The notes beneath the pieces are model-generated. The model was not told where the DNA came from, did not search any database, and saw only the letters and a program-made list of their open reading frames with translations. Positions 47,108 through 56,000 of a DNA stretch of 56,000 nucleotides are shown one piece after another. Within the stretch, counting starts at the first letter, position 1; each line of letters opens with the position of its first letter. Source of the DNA: Cytobacillus suaedae (GTDB lineage: Bacteria; Bacillota; Bacilli; Bacillales; Bacillaceae_L); the NCBI GenBank assembly GCA_014960805.1, contig CP063163.1, positions 40,001 to 96,000 on the forward strand, read 5' to 3'. The position numbers and the translations under genes were made by a program.

Positions 47108-47137
47108 TTGACAAATCTGAATAACATCTGTTAAATT
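47108..47137 (+). promoter_or_regulatory. Sigma-A promoter of cysK
   Basis: TTGACA (47108-47113), 18-bp spacer, TAAATT (47132-47137). Confidence 0.6.
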
Positions 47138-47146
47138 CGATATAAC

Positions 47147-47170
47147 CAATAAAAATACTTGGAATTAGGG
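47147..47170 (+). promoter_or_regulatory. Possible CymR operator of cysK
   Basis: The segment ends ATACTTGGAATTAGG and lies just after the predicted transcription start. TTGGAATTA is the most conserved part of the CymR motif as I remember it. CymR with CysK represses cysteine genes in B. subtilis. Confidence 0.45.
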
Positions 47171-47180
47171 GTGGAGCAGG

Positions 47181-48110
47181 ATGACACGTGTAGCAAATTC
47201 TATTCATGAGTTAGTAGGGCAAACACCGATCGTAAAATTAAATCGCCTTGTTGGTGAAAATAGTGCTGATGTTTATCTGAAATTAGAATTTATGAATCCA
47301 GGAAGTAGTGTAAAAGATCGAATTGCTTTGGCAATGATTGAGGCTGCTGAAAAAGAAGGTAAATTAAAGCAAGGGGATACAATCATTGAGCCGACTAGTG
47401 GAAATACAGGAATTGGTCTAGCAATGGTTGCAGCAGCAAAAGGTATTAAGGCCATTCTAGTTATGCCTGACACAATGAGTATGGAACGCCGCAACCTTCT
47501 ACGTGCTTATGGTGCTGAATTGGTTTTAACACCTGGTGCAGAAGGAATGGGCGGGGCAATTCGAAAAGCGGATGAATTGGCAAAAGAGAATGGATACTTC
47601 ATGCCTCAACAATTCAAGAATGAAGCGAATCCTGAAATTCACCGATTAACTACAGGAAGAGAAATCGTTGAACAAATGCCGGATGGGCTAGATGCTTTCA
47701 TCTCTGGGATCGGAACGGGTGGAACGATAACAGGGGCTGGGGGAGTATTAAAAGAAAAGTTCCCTTCTATTAAAATAGTTGCTGTTGAGCCTACTGACTC
47801 ACCTGTATTATCTGGTGGGAAACCTGGGCCGCATAAAATCCAAGGAATTGGAGCGGGGTTTGTTCCTGATATACTAGATACAAAGATTTATGACGAGATT
47901 ATAACCGTTAAAAACGAAGATGCATTCGAGTATGCACGCCGTGCAGCACGTGAGGAAGGAATTTTAGGTGGTATTTCTTCTGGAGCAGCTATTTATGCAG
48001 CGTTAAAAGTTGCGGAACAACTAGGTAAAGGTAAAAAAGTACTTGCGATTATTCCAAGTAATGGAGAACGTTACCTAAGCACTCCTTTATATCAATTTGA
48101 CCAAGAATAA
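47181..48110 (+). CDS. cysK: Cysteine synthase (O-acetylserine sulfhydrylase)
   Basis: Joins O-acetylserine and sulfide to cysteine. The 309-residue fold-type II PLP enzyme has the Schiff-base lysine in GSSVKDR (Lys45), the substrate loop PTSGNTG, and the phosphate loop [10 protein letters not shown]. In B. subtilis CysK also serves as CymR partner in repression. ATG 47181 after GGTGGAGCAGG. A terminator follows at once, and a group II intron remnant directly after that. Confidence 0.96.
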   Translation: MTRVANSIHELVGQTPIVKLNRLVGENSADVYLKLEFMNPGSSVKDRIALAMIEAAEKEGKLKQGDTIIEPTSGNTGIGLAMVAAAKGIKAILVMPDTMSMERRNLLRAYGAELVLTPGAEGMGGAIRKADELAKENGYFMPQQFKNEANPEIHRLTTGREIVEQMPDGLDAFISGIGTGGTITGAGGVLKEKFPSIKIVAVEPTDSPVLSGGKPGPHKIQGIGAGFVPDILDTKIYDEIITVKNEDAFEYARRAAREEGILGGISSGAAIYAALKVAEQLGKGKKVLAIIPSNGERYLSTPLYQFDQE

Positions 48111-48138
48111 AAAACAGTCACTTGACTGTTTTTTTTAT
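48110..48138 (+). terminator. Intrinsic terminator after cysK
   Basis: Stem AAAACAGTC/GACTGTTTT, loop ACTT, then a T run. Confidence 0.93.
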
Positions 48139-48141
48139 GTT

Positions 48142-48347
48142 GTGCGCCCGGCATGGATGCAGTCTATAGGGTGTAAGTCCCGAACCGCGAAGGCAGTAGT
48201 AGCGGTTAGCTTAACGCAAGGGTGTCCATGGTGACTTGGAATCTGAAGGAAGCGAGCGGCAAACCTCCGGTCTGAGGAAAACGAACTTCATACAAGGCTA
48301 GGTATCATTGGATGAACCTGCAACTCAAGGTAAAGTCCTTACTTACG
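48142..48347 (+). mobile_element. Group II intron remnant (5' domain I only)
   Basis: Begins GTGCGCCCGGC and carries landmarks I know from the 5' part of bacterial group II introns: GCAGTCTATAGGGTG, AAGTCCCGAA, TTAGCTTAACGCAAGGGTG, GGAATCTGAAGGAAGC, and AGGCTAGGTATCATTGGATG. No reverse transcriptase frame and no domain V are present before pabB starts at 48460, so the element is truncated at about 48347. It starts 4 nt after the T run of the cysK terminator. The 3' limit is approximate. Confidence 0.85.
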
Positions 48348-48459
48348 AAATATAATTCTCTTCTTTTTTAGGTATGAAATGATGAACACTCGAAGATAAT
48401 CATGTACAATAGGTTTATTCGTATAACCACATGAATTGTTTTCCGAGGAGGATGAAATA

Positions 48460-49890
48460 ATGAAGCTTGGAAGAGCTCCATTAGCTAGGAAGATTCAATT
48501 AGATAAAATAAATTGGTTTAAACAATATAAAGCAATTTCCAAACATGAGCCCTATCATGTTTTATTAGAAAGCGGTCGAGGTGGAAGATATAGTATTATA
48601 GGGTTGCGTCCTTTCGCTATCTTAAAAGGGAAAAACCACAACTTTGAAATCACTTATAATCAAAAGAAAGAAGTGCTTACAGGGAACCCATTGGAGTTAA
48701 TGGAACAGTGGCTTGGGCAATTTAAAACTGAACAAAATCCAGACTATCCAGACTTTCAAGGTGGTGCAATCGGTTATTTTAGTTATGATTGTGCTAGGTA
48801 TATCGAAAAGCTCGATACATTAGCAGAAGATGATTTAGAAACCCCTGATCTATATTTCTTAGTATTTGATGATGTCTTTGTTATAGATCATCAAGAGAAT
48901 ACTTTTTGGATAATTACTCACTACCTTTCAGATCAAGACAAAGAGGCGAAAGAGCGTCTAGATTTTTACGAACAGTTATGGACAAACGAATTAAATGATA
49001 GTACCTTCCCGATAGTAACAGAGCCAAATCAATCTATTGAACGGCCTTATTCTTTTACGGAGGAAGAGTTTGTAACCGCTGTTGAAAGAATAAGAGAATA
49101 TATTGCGATGGGAGATGTATTCCAGGTCAACTTATCGGTTAGACAATCAAGGCCATTGTATACACACCCACTTAACATATACGACACGTTACGTAGTGTT
49201 AACCCATCTCCTTACATGTCTTATATGCAGCTACCAGAATTTCAGGTCGTTAGTGCTTCACCGGAATTGCTTGTGAAAAAGAAAGGTGATGAAATCAGTA
49301 CTAGACCAATTGCTGGGACAAGGTCAAGAGGAAAAGATGATCAAGAGGATCTGCAATTAGCGAATGAACTCATTGAAAATGAGAAGGAACGTGCAGAGCA
49401 TGTGATGCTTGTTGACCTTGAAAGGAATGACCTTGGGCGAGTAAGTGAATACGGAAGTGTCGAAGTAAACGAATTTATGACAATTGAGAAGTATTCACAT
49501 GTTATGCATATCGTTTCAAATGTAAGGGGTAAACTGGCTAATGATAAAACTGGCTTCGATTTAATAAAGGCAACTTTTCCAGGAGGGACCATTACTGGAG
49601 CCCCGAAGGTAAGAACGATGGAGATCATTGAGGAGTTAGAGCCTGTTCGTAGGGGACTCTATACAGGTTCAATCGGGTGGATTGGTTTTTCTGGTGAATT
49701 GGAACTGAATATTACTATTAGAACGTTAATTGCTAAAAACGGAATTGCGCATGTACAGGCTGGTGCTGGAGTGGTAATTGATTCAAACCCACGCCAGGAA
49801 TATAAAGAATCATTAAAGAAAGCAATAGCTTTGTGGAAAGCAAAAGAGCTGAGTGAAGAAGAGACAGTAGAAAATAAGAGTATGAGGTGA
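48460..49890 (+). CDS. pabB: Aminodeoxychorismate synthase component I
   Basis: With PabA makes 4-amino-4-deoxychorismate, the start of the folate pathway from chorismate. The 476-residue protein belongs to the anthranilate synthase component I family: [44 protein letters not shown], and [19 protein letters not shown] are the catalytic blocks. ATG 48460 follows GAGGAGG at 48445-48451. Its 3' end carries a run of GAG/TAG triplets that may bind TRAP. Confidence 0.95.
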   Translation: MKLGRAPLARKIQLDKINWFKQYKAISKHEPYHVLLESGRGGRYSIIGLRPFAILKGKNHNFEITYNQKKEVLTGNPLELMEQWLGQFKTEQNPDYPDFQGGAIGYFSYDCARYIEKLDTLAEDDLETPDLYFLVFDDVFVIDHQENTFWIITHYLSDQDKEAKERLDFYEQLWTNELNDSTFPIVTEPNQSIERPYSFTEEEFVTAVERIREYIAMGDVFQVNLSVRQSRPLYTHPLNIYDTLRSVNPSPYMSYMQLPEFQVVSASPELLVKKKGDEISTRPIAGTRSRGKDDQEDLQLANELIENEKERAEHVMLVDLERNDLGRVSEYGSVEVNEFMTIEKYSHVMHIVSNVRGKLANDKTGFDLIKATFPGGTITGAPKVRTMEIIEELEPVRRGLYTGSIGWIGFSGELELNITIRTLIAKNGIAHVQAGAGVVIDSNPRQEYKESLKKAIALWKAKELSEEETVENKSMR

Positions 49891-49891
49891 G
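49846..49891 (+). promoter_or_regulatory. Possible TRAP-binding triplets over the pabA ribosome binding site
   Basis: GAG/TAG triplets at 49846, 49851, 49861, 49868, 49878, 49884 and 49889 (plus AAG at 49856), mostly spaced by 2 to 4 nt. The last two overlap the pabA ribosome binding site. In B. subtilis TRAP blocks translation of pabA (trpG) through such a site. Confidence 0.5.
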
Positions 49892-49895
49892 CATA

Positions 49896-50492
49896 ATGAT
49901 AATAATGATTGATAACTACGATTCTTTTACCTTTAATTTAGTGCAGTATTTAGGGGAATTAGGTCAGGAGTTGCTAGTAAAACGTAATGATGAGATTACT
50001 CTAGAGGAAATAGAGCAATTAAACCCTGATTATTTAATGATTTCTCCAGGTCCTTGTAGTCCTAATGAAGCCGGAATCAGTTTGAAAGTGATTGAACATT
50101 TCGCAGGGAAGATTCCGCTATTTGGTGTATGTTTAGGTCACCAGTCTATTGCTCAGGTTTTCGGTGGAGATGTTGTACGTGCTGAGCGTCTAATGCACGG
50201 TAAAACATCAGAAATACATCATGATGGGAAAACGATTTTTGAAGGTCTAGATAATCCATTTACAGCTACTCGTTATCATTCTTTAATCGTTAAGAAAGAA
50301 ACGTTCCCAGAAAGCCTTGAGATATCTGCATGGACCGCAGAAGGTGAGATCATGGCATTACGTCATAAAACACTGCCGATTGAAGGTGTGCAATTTCACC
50401 CTGAATCAATCATGACATCTTTCGGAAAACAAATGTTAACTAACTTTATTGAAAAATATAAAAAAGAAGATGAAGTATGTACATCTATCTAA
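49896..50492 (+). CDS. pabA: Aminodeoxychorismate/anthranilate synthase glutamine amidotransferase
   Basis: Class I glutamine amidotransferase giving ammonia to PabB and, in Bacillus, also to anthranilate synthase TrpE. The 198-residue protein has [12 protein letters not shown], the nucleophile in GVCLGHQ, and the HPES histidine-glutamate pair. ATG 49896 gives [11 protein letters not shown], the family start, with GAGGTGAG as site; GTG 49887 lies inside that site. Shared use explains possible control by tryptophan. Confidence 0.95.
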   Translation: MIIMIDNYDSFTFNLVQYLGELGQELLVKRNDEITLEEIEQLNPDYLMISPGPCSPNEAGISLKVIEHFAGKIPLFGVCLGHQSIAQVFGGDVVRAERLMHGKTSEIHHDGKTIFEGLDNPFTATRYHSLIVKKETFPESLEISAWTAEGEIMALRHKTLPIEGVQFHPESIMTSFGKQMLTNFIEKYKKEDEVCTSI

Positions 50493-51364
50493 ATGGTGAG
50501 TACGTAAAGCAAGAGGAAGCAAAAATATCACCTTTAGATCATGGGTATCTATATGGTCTAGGTGTGTTTGAAACGTTTAGGACATATGATGGTCATCCAT
50601 TTCTACTTGATGACCATCTTGCCCGTTTGAAGGAGGCTCTTAAAGAACTTCAAATAGACTATTCTCCGACCAGAGAAGATGTAAAGTCCATTGTAGACCT
50701 TTTACTTAAAAGGAATAATCTAGAGGATGCTTATATACGTTTTAATGTATCAGCTGGTGTAGGTGAAGTTGGATTACAGGTTGATGTATATAAAGATCCA
50801 ACTGTGATTGTTTTCATTAAACCCTTACCAAAGCTGGTTGAAGGCATAGAAAAAGAAGCAATCATCTTAGAACAGAGAAGAAATTCCCCAGAAGGTGCTA
50901 CTAGACTAAAATCACACCATTACTTAAATAATGTTATTGGGAAACGAGAAGCAGGTGGGAACCCTACTGTCGAGGGAGTCTTTTTAACAAAAGAAGGCTA
51001 TCTTGCAGAAGGAGTAACCTCAAATTTATTTTGGGTGAAAAATGGTAAACTTTTTACGCCTTCGGTAGAAACCGGTATCTTAGACGGGGTTACTAGGCGT
51101 TTTATTTTGGAGCTAGCAACCCATCATGGTATTAAAAGTGAAATGGGCTACTATCAATCTGAAGAAATTGAAGTGTGTGATGAGGCATTTATAACAAATT
51201 CAGTACAAGAAATTGTCCCTCTCTCAAAGATAAACAATATCTCCTTACCCGGAAATAAAGGGATAGTAACAATACAACTGCAAAAATTATATGCTGAGCT
51301 GAGAAAAAGACTTTGGAGCCGTACTGGATTACGAGAGGAAGTTAATGAGTATGAAGACTACTAG
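50477..51364 (+). CDS. pabC: Aminodeoxychorismate lyase
   Basis: PLP enzyme (fold type IV) that releases pyruvate and 4-aminobenzoate. The 295-residue protein shows [14 protein letters not shown], the lysine region [20 protein letters not shown], and the phosphate site [10 protein letters not shown]. It overlaps pabA by 16 bp and folP by 20 bp. The ribosome binding site in pabA's 3' end is weak, so coupled translation is likely. Branched-chain aminotransferases share the fold, but context decides. Confidence 0.92.
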   Translation: MYIYLNGEYVKQEEAKISPLDHGYLYGLGVFETFRTYDGHPFLLDDHLARLKEALKELQIDYSPTREDVKSIVDLLLKRNNLEDAYIRFNVSAGVGEVGLQVDVYKDPTVIVFIKPLPKLVEGIEKEAIILEQRRNSPEGATRLKSHHYLNNVIGKREAGGNPTVEGVFLTKEGYLAEGVTSNLFWVKNGKLFTPSVETGILDGVTRRFILELATHHGIKSEMGYYQSEEIEVCDEAFITNSVQEIVPLSKINNISLPGNKGIVTIQLQKLYAELRKRLWSRTGLREEVNEYEDY

Positions 51365-52172
51365 TATATCTTGTGGACCTTATACATTAGACTTTTCAAA
51401 GAGAACATTAATAATGGGAATCTTAAATATTACTCCAGATTCGTTTTCAGATGGAGGGAAATTTAATCAGGTAGACAGTGCAATTATCCATGCCAAAGAA
51501 ATGATAGAGCAAGGAGCGGATATCATTGATGTAGGTGGAGAATCAACTAGACCTGGATCTGCTAAAGTTCTTCAGGAAGAGGAACTAGCTCGTGTTATTC
51601 CGATTATAAAGGCTCTTTCTAAAGAGATTAATGTTCCTATTTCAATTGATACGTATAAAGCTGAGGTTGCAAAGCAAGCAATTGAGGCCGGTGCCCATAT
51701 TATTAATGATGTATGGGGAGCAAAGGCTGATAAAAAAATGGCAGAAGTAGCAGCTAAGTATGGAGTGCCAATCATCCTCATGCATAACAGAGATAATAGA
51801 GATTACCAAGATCTCCTTCCGGATATGATTTTAGATTTGCAAGAAAGCATCTCGATTGTTAAAGAAGCAGGTGTTATGGATGAAAAAATTATCTTGGACC
51901 CAGGAATTGGTTTTGCAAAAAACTTTGAACATAATATTGAGGCTCTACAAAACTTAGAAAAAATTACTGAATTAGGCTATCCAGTACTGTTGGGTACATC
52001 ACGAAAATCATTTATTGGACAAATTCTTGATCTGCCGGCAGAACAACGTGGTGAAGGTACAGGTGCAACCACTTGTTTAGGCATACAAAAAGGATGTCAT
52101 ATGGTCAGAGTTCATGATGTTTTACTGAACTCGCGTCTTGCAAAAGTAATGGATGTTTTAGTTGGTAAGTAG
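51345..52172 (+). CDS. folP: Dihydropteroate synthase
   Basis: Joins 4-aminobenzoate to the pterin pyrophosphate; the target of sulfonamides. The 275-residue TIM barrel has MGILNITPDSFSDGG, DVGGESTRPGS, and LGTSRKSFIG. The start is ATG 51345 within pabC, with GAGGAAG upstream; ATG 51351 is possible. B. subtilis name sul. Confidence 0.95.
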   Translation: MSMKTTSISCGPYTLDFSKRTLIMGILNITPDSFSDGGKFNQVDSAIIHAKEMIEQGADIIDVGGESTRPGSAKVLQEEELARVIPIIKALSKEINVPISIDTYKAEVAKQAIEAGAHIINDVWGAKADKKMAEVAAKYGVPIILMHNRDNRDYQDLLPDMILDLQESISIVKEAGVMDEKIILDPGIGFAKNFEHNIEALQNLEKITELGYPVLLGTSRKSFIGQILDLPAEQRGEGTGATTCLGIQKGCHMVRVHDVLLNSRLAKVMDVLVGK

Positions 52173-52184
52173 GGGGCGAATCAA

Positions 52185-52544
52185 ATCGACAAGATATATG
52201 TGAATCGAATGGAGTTTTATGGATACCATGGTGTGTTTCCGGAAGAAACCAAACTAGGTCAGCGGTTTATCGTTGATTTAATCGTTGAACTTGATTTGAA
52301 AAAAGCGGGAATGACCGATGAGCTAGAGTATACGGTGAATTACGGTGAATTATATAATACTTGTAAGGAAATTGTGGAAGGTCAACCTTATAAGCTATTG
52401 GAATCTGTTTCAGAGCAATTAACCACCAAGATATTAAAAGATTTTCCGCTGATCCATACCGTCACAATAAAAATGATAAAGCCAGATCCACCTATCCCAG
52501 GACATTATCAATCTGTAGCTGTTGAAATAACAAGGAGTCGTTAA
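52185..52544 (+). CDS. folB: Dihydroneopterin aldolase, probable ATC start
   Basis: Cleaves dihydroneopterin to hydroxymethyl-dihydropterin and glycolaldehyde. Family blocks MEFYGYHGVFPEE, KLGQRF and IKPDPPIPGHYQSVAVEI are present. The usual N-terminus MDKVYV is encoded here as ATC-GAC-AAG-ATA-TAT-GTG: the start codon position is ATC at 52185, 8 nt after GGGGG (52172-52176). The first standard start in frame is GTG 52200, which would drop five conserved residues and sit too far from the site. No other start exists between the upstream TAG and 52185. With ATC the protein has 119 residues, near the usual length. Confidence 0.85.
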   Translation: MDKIYVNRMEFYGYHGVFPEETKLGQRFIVDLIVELDLKKAGMTDELEYTVNYGELYNTCKEIVEGQPYKLLESVSEQLTTKILKDFPLIHTVTIKMIKPDPPIPGHYQSVAVEITRSR

Positions 52545-53069
52545 ATGAGTAATATAGCTTTTATAGCCATTGGTTCTAATATAGAAAATCGTCTCAATCA
52601 TTTACGCCAAGCAGTCCATTCTCTAGACAATCATAAGCAAATCCATGTAGAAAAAGTATCTTCAATTTATGAAACAGACCCTGTTGGCTATGAAGATCAA
52701 GCTCCTTTTTTGAATATGGTAATTAAAGTAAAAACAGAGCTCTCTATGATTGATTTATTGCGTGCTAATCAAGTTATTGAAACAGAGAATGGAAGGATAA
52801 GGGAAATTAAATGGGGTCCAAGAACATTAGACCTTGACATTTTGCTATATAATCACGAAAATATTGAAACGGAAGAGTTAATTATTCCACATCCACGGAT
52901 GACAGAAAGAGCATTTGTGATGATACCGTTACTTGAAGTAGAGCGAAATGTAGTAATACCAACACATGAGCTCGGAGCTTTAAATATAGATGAATTAAGA
53001 GATAGAGAAGGTGTACGTGTATGGAAGCAGAAAAATGGGGAAGACGTATACGAGCTTTTCGAAAACTAA
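52545..53069 (+). CDS. folK: 2-amino-4-hydroxy-6-hydroxymethyldihydropteridine pyrophosphokinase
   Basis: Transfers pyrophosphate from ATP to hydroxymethyl-dihydropterin. The 174-residue protein has AIGSNIENRLNHL, YETDPVGYEDQAPFLNMV, GPRTLDLDILLY with the two metal-binding aspartates, and IPHPRMTERAFVMIPL. ATG 52545 follows the folB stop without a gap. The 3' end overlaps yazB by 49 bp. Confidence 0.95.
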   Translation: MSNIAFIAIGSNIENRLNHLRQAVHSLDNHKQIHVEKVSSIYETDPVGYEDQAPFLNMVIKVKTELSMIDLLRANQVIETENGRIREIKWGPRTLDLDILLYNHENIETEELIIPHPRMTERAFVMIPLLEVERNVVIPTHELGALNIDELRDREGVRVWKQKNGEDVYELFEN

Positions 53070-53236
53070 AAGGGTTTACTCAAGAAGGATTTGCGAAGGA
53101 TTTAGGAGTCTCAGTATCTGTTCTAGGAGAAATTGAACGTGGTAATCGTGTTCCTAAGGATGACTTATTAGAAGATATAGCACAAGCTTTGAATATATCG
53201 TTAGAAGAATTAAAACCGAAAGACATGAATGATTAA
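53021..53236 (+). CDS. yazB: XRE-family helix-turn-helix protein YazB
   Basis: A 71-residue DNA-binding protein, essentially one Cro/CI-type helix-turn-helix (about residues 8-63, with LKGFTQEGFAKDLGVSVSVLGEIERGNR). No regulatory target is known to me. ATG 53021 lies inside folK, with AGAAGGTG about 10 nt before. The overlap and conserved place in the folate operon suggest cotranscription with folK and dusB. Confidence 0.9.
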   Translation: MEAEKWGRRIRAFRKLKGFTQEGFAKDLGVSVSVLGEIERGNRVPKDDLLEDIAQALNISLEELKPKDMND

Positions 53237-53255
53237 GGGAAAAGGAGGTAATACC

Positions 53256-54257
53256 ATGTTGAAAATCGGCGATATCCAAATGAAAAATCAGGTAGTGCTT
53301 GCACCAATGGCGGGTGTATGTAACTCTGCCTTTCGTTTAACTGTAAAGGAATTTGGTGCAGGACTTGTCTGTGCAGAGATGGTAAGTGATAAAGCCATTC
53401 TATTTAATAATGCGAAAACAATGGATATGCTTTATATAGATGAGCGTGAAAAGCCACTAAGCTTACAAATCTTTGGTGGTGAAAAGGACACGCTAGTTGA
53501 AGCGGCTAAATATGTTGATAAAAATACAACAGCAGATATTATTGACATAAACATGGGCTGCCCTGTTCCTAAAATTACAAAGTGCGATGCTGGTGCAAAG
53601 TGGTTGCTAGATCCAAATAAAATATATGAGATGGTATCAGCTGTAGTTGATGCGGTAGATAAACCAGTTACAGTTAAAATGCGTATGGGCTGGGATGAAG
53701 AGCATATTTATGCTATTCAAAATGCTCAAGCGGTTGAACGTGCAGGTGGTCAAGCGGTTGCTCTTCATGGAAGAACTCGTGTTCAAATGTATGAAGGCCA
53801 TGCAAATTGGGATATCATTAAACAAGTAAAGCAATCTGTTTCAATACCTGTCATTGGTAATGGAGACGTTCAGACACCTCAGGATGCTAAGCGTATGCTT
53901 GATGAGACTGGTGTTGATGGTGTAATGATTGGTAGAGCAGCACTTGGAAACCCATGGGTGATCTATCAAACTGTTAAATATCTTGAATCAGGTGAGTTAA
54001 TTGAAGAACCATCCGTTCGAGAAAAAATCGATGTGTGTGTGTTACACCTTGATCGCTTAATCGATTTAAAAAATGAAAATGTTGCAGTAAGAGAAATGCG
54101 TAAGCATGCTGCCTGGTATTTAAAAGGAATCCGTGGTAATGCAACGGTGCGTAACCAAATCAATGAATGTGATACTCGTAATCAACTTGTGGGACTACTA
54201 AATGGATTTGTTGAAGAGGTTGAAGCCAAAATGCAAGGCAATGCTCAAGTTGTTTGA
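53256..54257 (+). CDS. dusB: tRNA-dihydrouridine synthase DusB
   Basis: FMN enzyme that reduces uridines in tRNA (and, as recently reported for Bacillus DusB1, possibly in 23S rRNA). The 333-residue protein has VVLAPMAGVCNSAFR, the catalytic cysteine in NMGCPVPKITKCDAG, ALHGRTRVQMY, and IGNGDV. ATG 53256 after AAAAGGAGG gives the standard N-terminus; in-frame ATG 53229 overlaps yazB and precedes that site. Last gene of the folate cluster. B. subtilis name yacF. Confidence 0.95.
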   Translation: MLKIGDIQMKNQVVLAPMAGVCNSAFRLTVKEFGAGLVCAEMVSDKAILFNNAKTMDMLYIDEREKPLSLQIFGGEKDTLVEAAKYVDKNTTADIIDINMGCPVPKITKCDAGAKWLLDPNKIYEMVSAVVDAVDKPVTVKMRMGWDEEHIYAIQNAQAVERAGGQAVALHGRTRVQMYEGHANWDIIKQVKQSVSIPVIGNGDVQTPQDAKRMLDETGVDGVMIGRAALGNPWVIYQTVKYLESGELIEEPSVREKIDVCVLHLDRLIDLKNENVAVREMRKHAAWYLKGIRGNATVRNQINECDTRNQLVGLLNGFVEEVEAKMQGNAQVV

Positions 54258-54282
54258 CATCCCCTTGAGGCTCGCCTATAAT
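54254..54282 (+). promoter_or_regulatory. Consensus sigma-A promoter at the 3' end of dusB
   Basis: TTGACA (54254-54259), 17-bp spacer, TATAAT (54277-54282). The -35 overlaps the dusB stop codon. The predicted start, near 54289, lies about 12 nt before the terminator at 54301. Confidence 0.85.
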
Positions 54283-54300
54283 ACCCGTAACGTAATACCT

Positions 54301-54329
54301 ACTGCCAGTCCGTAAACTGGCAGTTTTTC
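54301..54329 (+). terminator. Intrinsic terminator between dusB and lysS
   Basis: Stem ACTGCCAGT/ACTGGCAGT, loop CCGTAA, then TTTTC. It would end dusB transcripts, but also transcripts begun at the promoter just upstream. Confidence 0.92.
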
Positions 54330-54368
54330 TACTTACATAAACTAGCATACATTCTTAAAATAAAATAA

Positions 54369-55871
<1,503 letters not shown>

Positions 55872-55881
55872 TAAAAGTGAA

Positions 55882-55915
55882 AGGTGATTCTTCTGGAGAA
55901 GAATCATCTTTTTAT
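55882..55915 (+). terminator. Intrinsic terminator after lysS
   Basis: AAGGTGATTCTTC/GAAGAATCATCTT (one G-U), loop TGGA, then T run. Confidence 0.92.
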
Positions 55916-55955
55916 TTAGGAAAAATATTCTATGAATATTTTATTGAAATAGTTG

Positions 55956-55984
55956 TTGCAAAGTTTTTTCTGAGATGGTATATT
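55956..55984 (+). promoter_or_regulatory. Promoter at the window end, probably of an rRNA operon
   Basis: TTGCAA (55956-55961), 17-bp spacer, TATATT (55979-55984), followed by CGTCGCTGAT, a start-region motif I associate with Bacillus rrn promoters. The gene it drives is beyond the window. Confidence 0.55.
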
Positions 55985-56000
55985 ATTATTCGTCGCTGAT

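Overview
The window is a 56 kb stretch of a low-GC, endospore-forming Firmicute chromosome, almost certainly Bacillaceae (Bacillus in the broad sense). The gene order from gin/csfB to lysS matches, gene for gene, the origin-proximal region I remember from Bacillus subtilis. Species cannot be fixed from the sequence alone. All genes but abrB read on the + strand.

Layout. 1-424: a tandem array of 52-bp hairpin units, cut by the left window edge. 664-8275: gin, yaaO, then tmk-darA-yaaR-holB-ricT-yabA (nucleotide supply, clamp loading, RicT, replication control), then the tRNA/rRNA methylases yabB and rsmI. 8345-8629: abrB on the minus strand, with Spo0A-type boxes. 9349-15122: metG, yabD, yabE, rnmV, ksgA. 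15495-24724: yabG, veg, sspF, ispE, purR-yabJ, spoVG, glmU, prs, ctc, pth, fin. 24867-34862: mfd, spoVT, yabM-yabN-rqcP, yabP-yabQ, divIC, yabR. 34962-35388: a small tRNA operon with a damaged extra tRNA-Met 5' end. 35664-44343: spoIIE, yabS-yabT, tilS-hprT-ftsH. 44427-48110: coaX, hslO, yacD, cysK. 48142-48347: a group II intron remnant. 48460-55871: the folate operon pabB-pabA-pabC-folP-folB-folK-yazB-dusB, then lysS. The window stops in what looks like the promoter of the next operon, probably rRNA.

How the parts work together. Housekeeping genes (translation, tRNA/rRNA modification, nucleotide, folate and cell-wall precursor supply, DNA repair) alternate with sporulation genes. The sequence shows stage-specific promoters: a sigma-F type site at gin, sigma-G type at fin and spoVT, sigma-K type at yabG, sigma-H type at spoVG, and a sigma-A promoter with a 21-bp spacer at spoIIE. 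Gin and Fin are anti-sigma factors for the forespore sigma cascade. AbrB, encoded here, is the expected repressor of the spoVG control region, and Spo0A boxes sit over abrB itself.

No defence island, prophage, CRISPR array or unknown multigene system is present. The least ordinary material is non-coding: the 52-bp hairpin array with compensatory base changes and a three-unit higher-order period; two families of dispersed structured repeats, one with a nested 53-bp hairpin insertion; a truncated tRNA-Met followed by an unidentified structured insert; and a group II intron 5' remnant placed just after the cysK terminator. Genes I expected from B. subtilis synteny but do not see are xpaC-yaaN (between gin and yaaO) and yazA (between yabB and rsmI).
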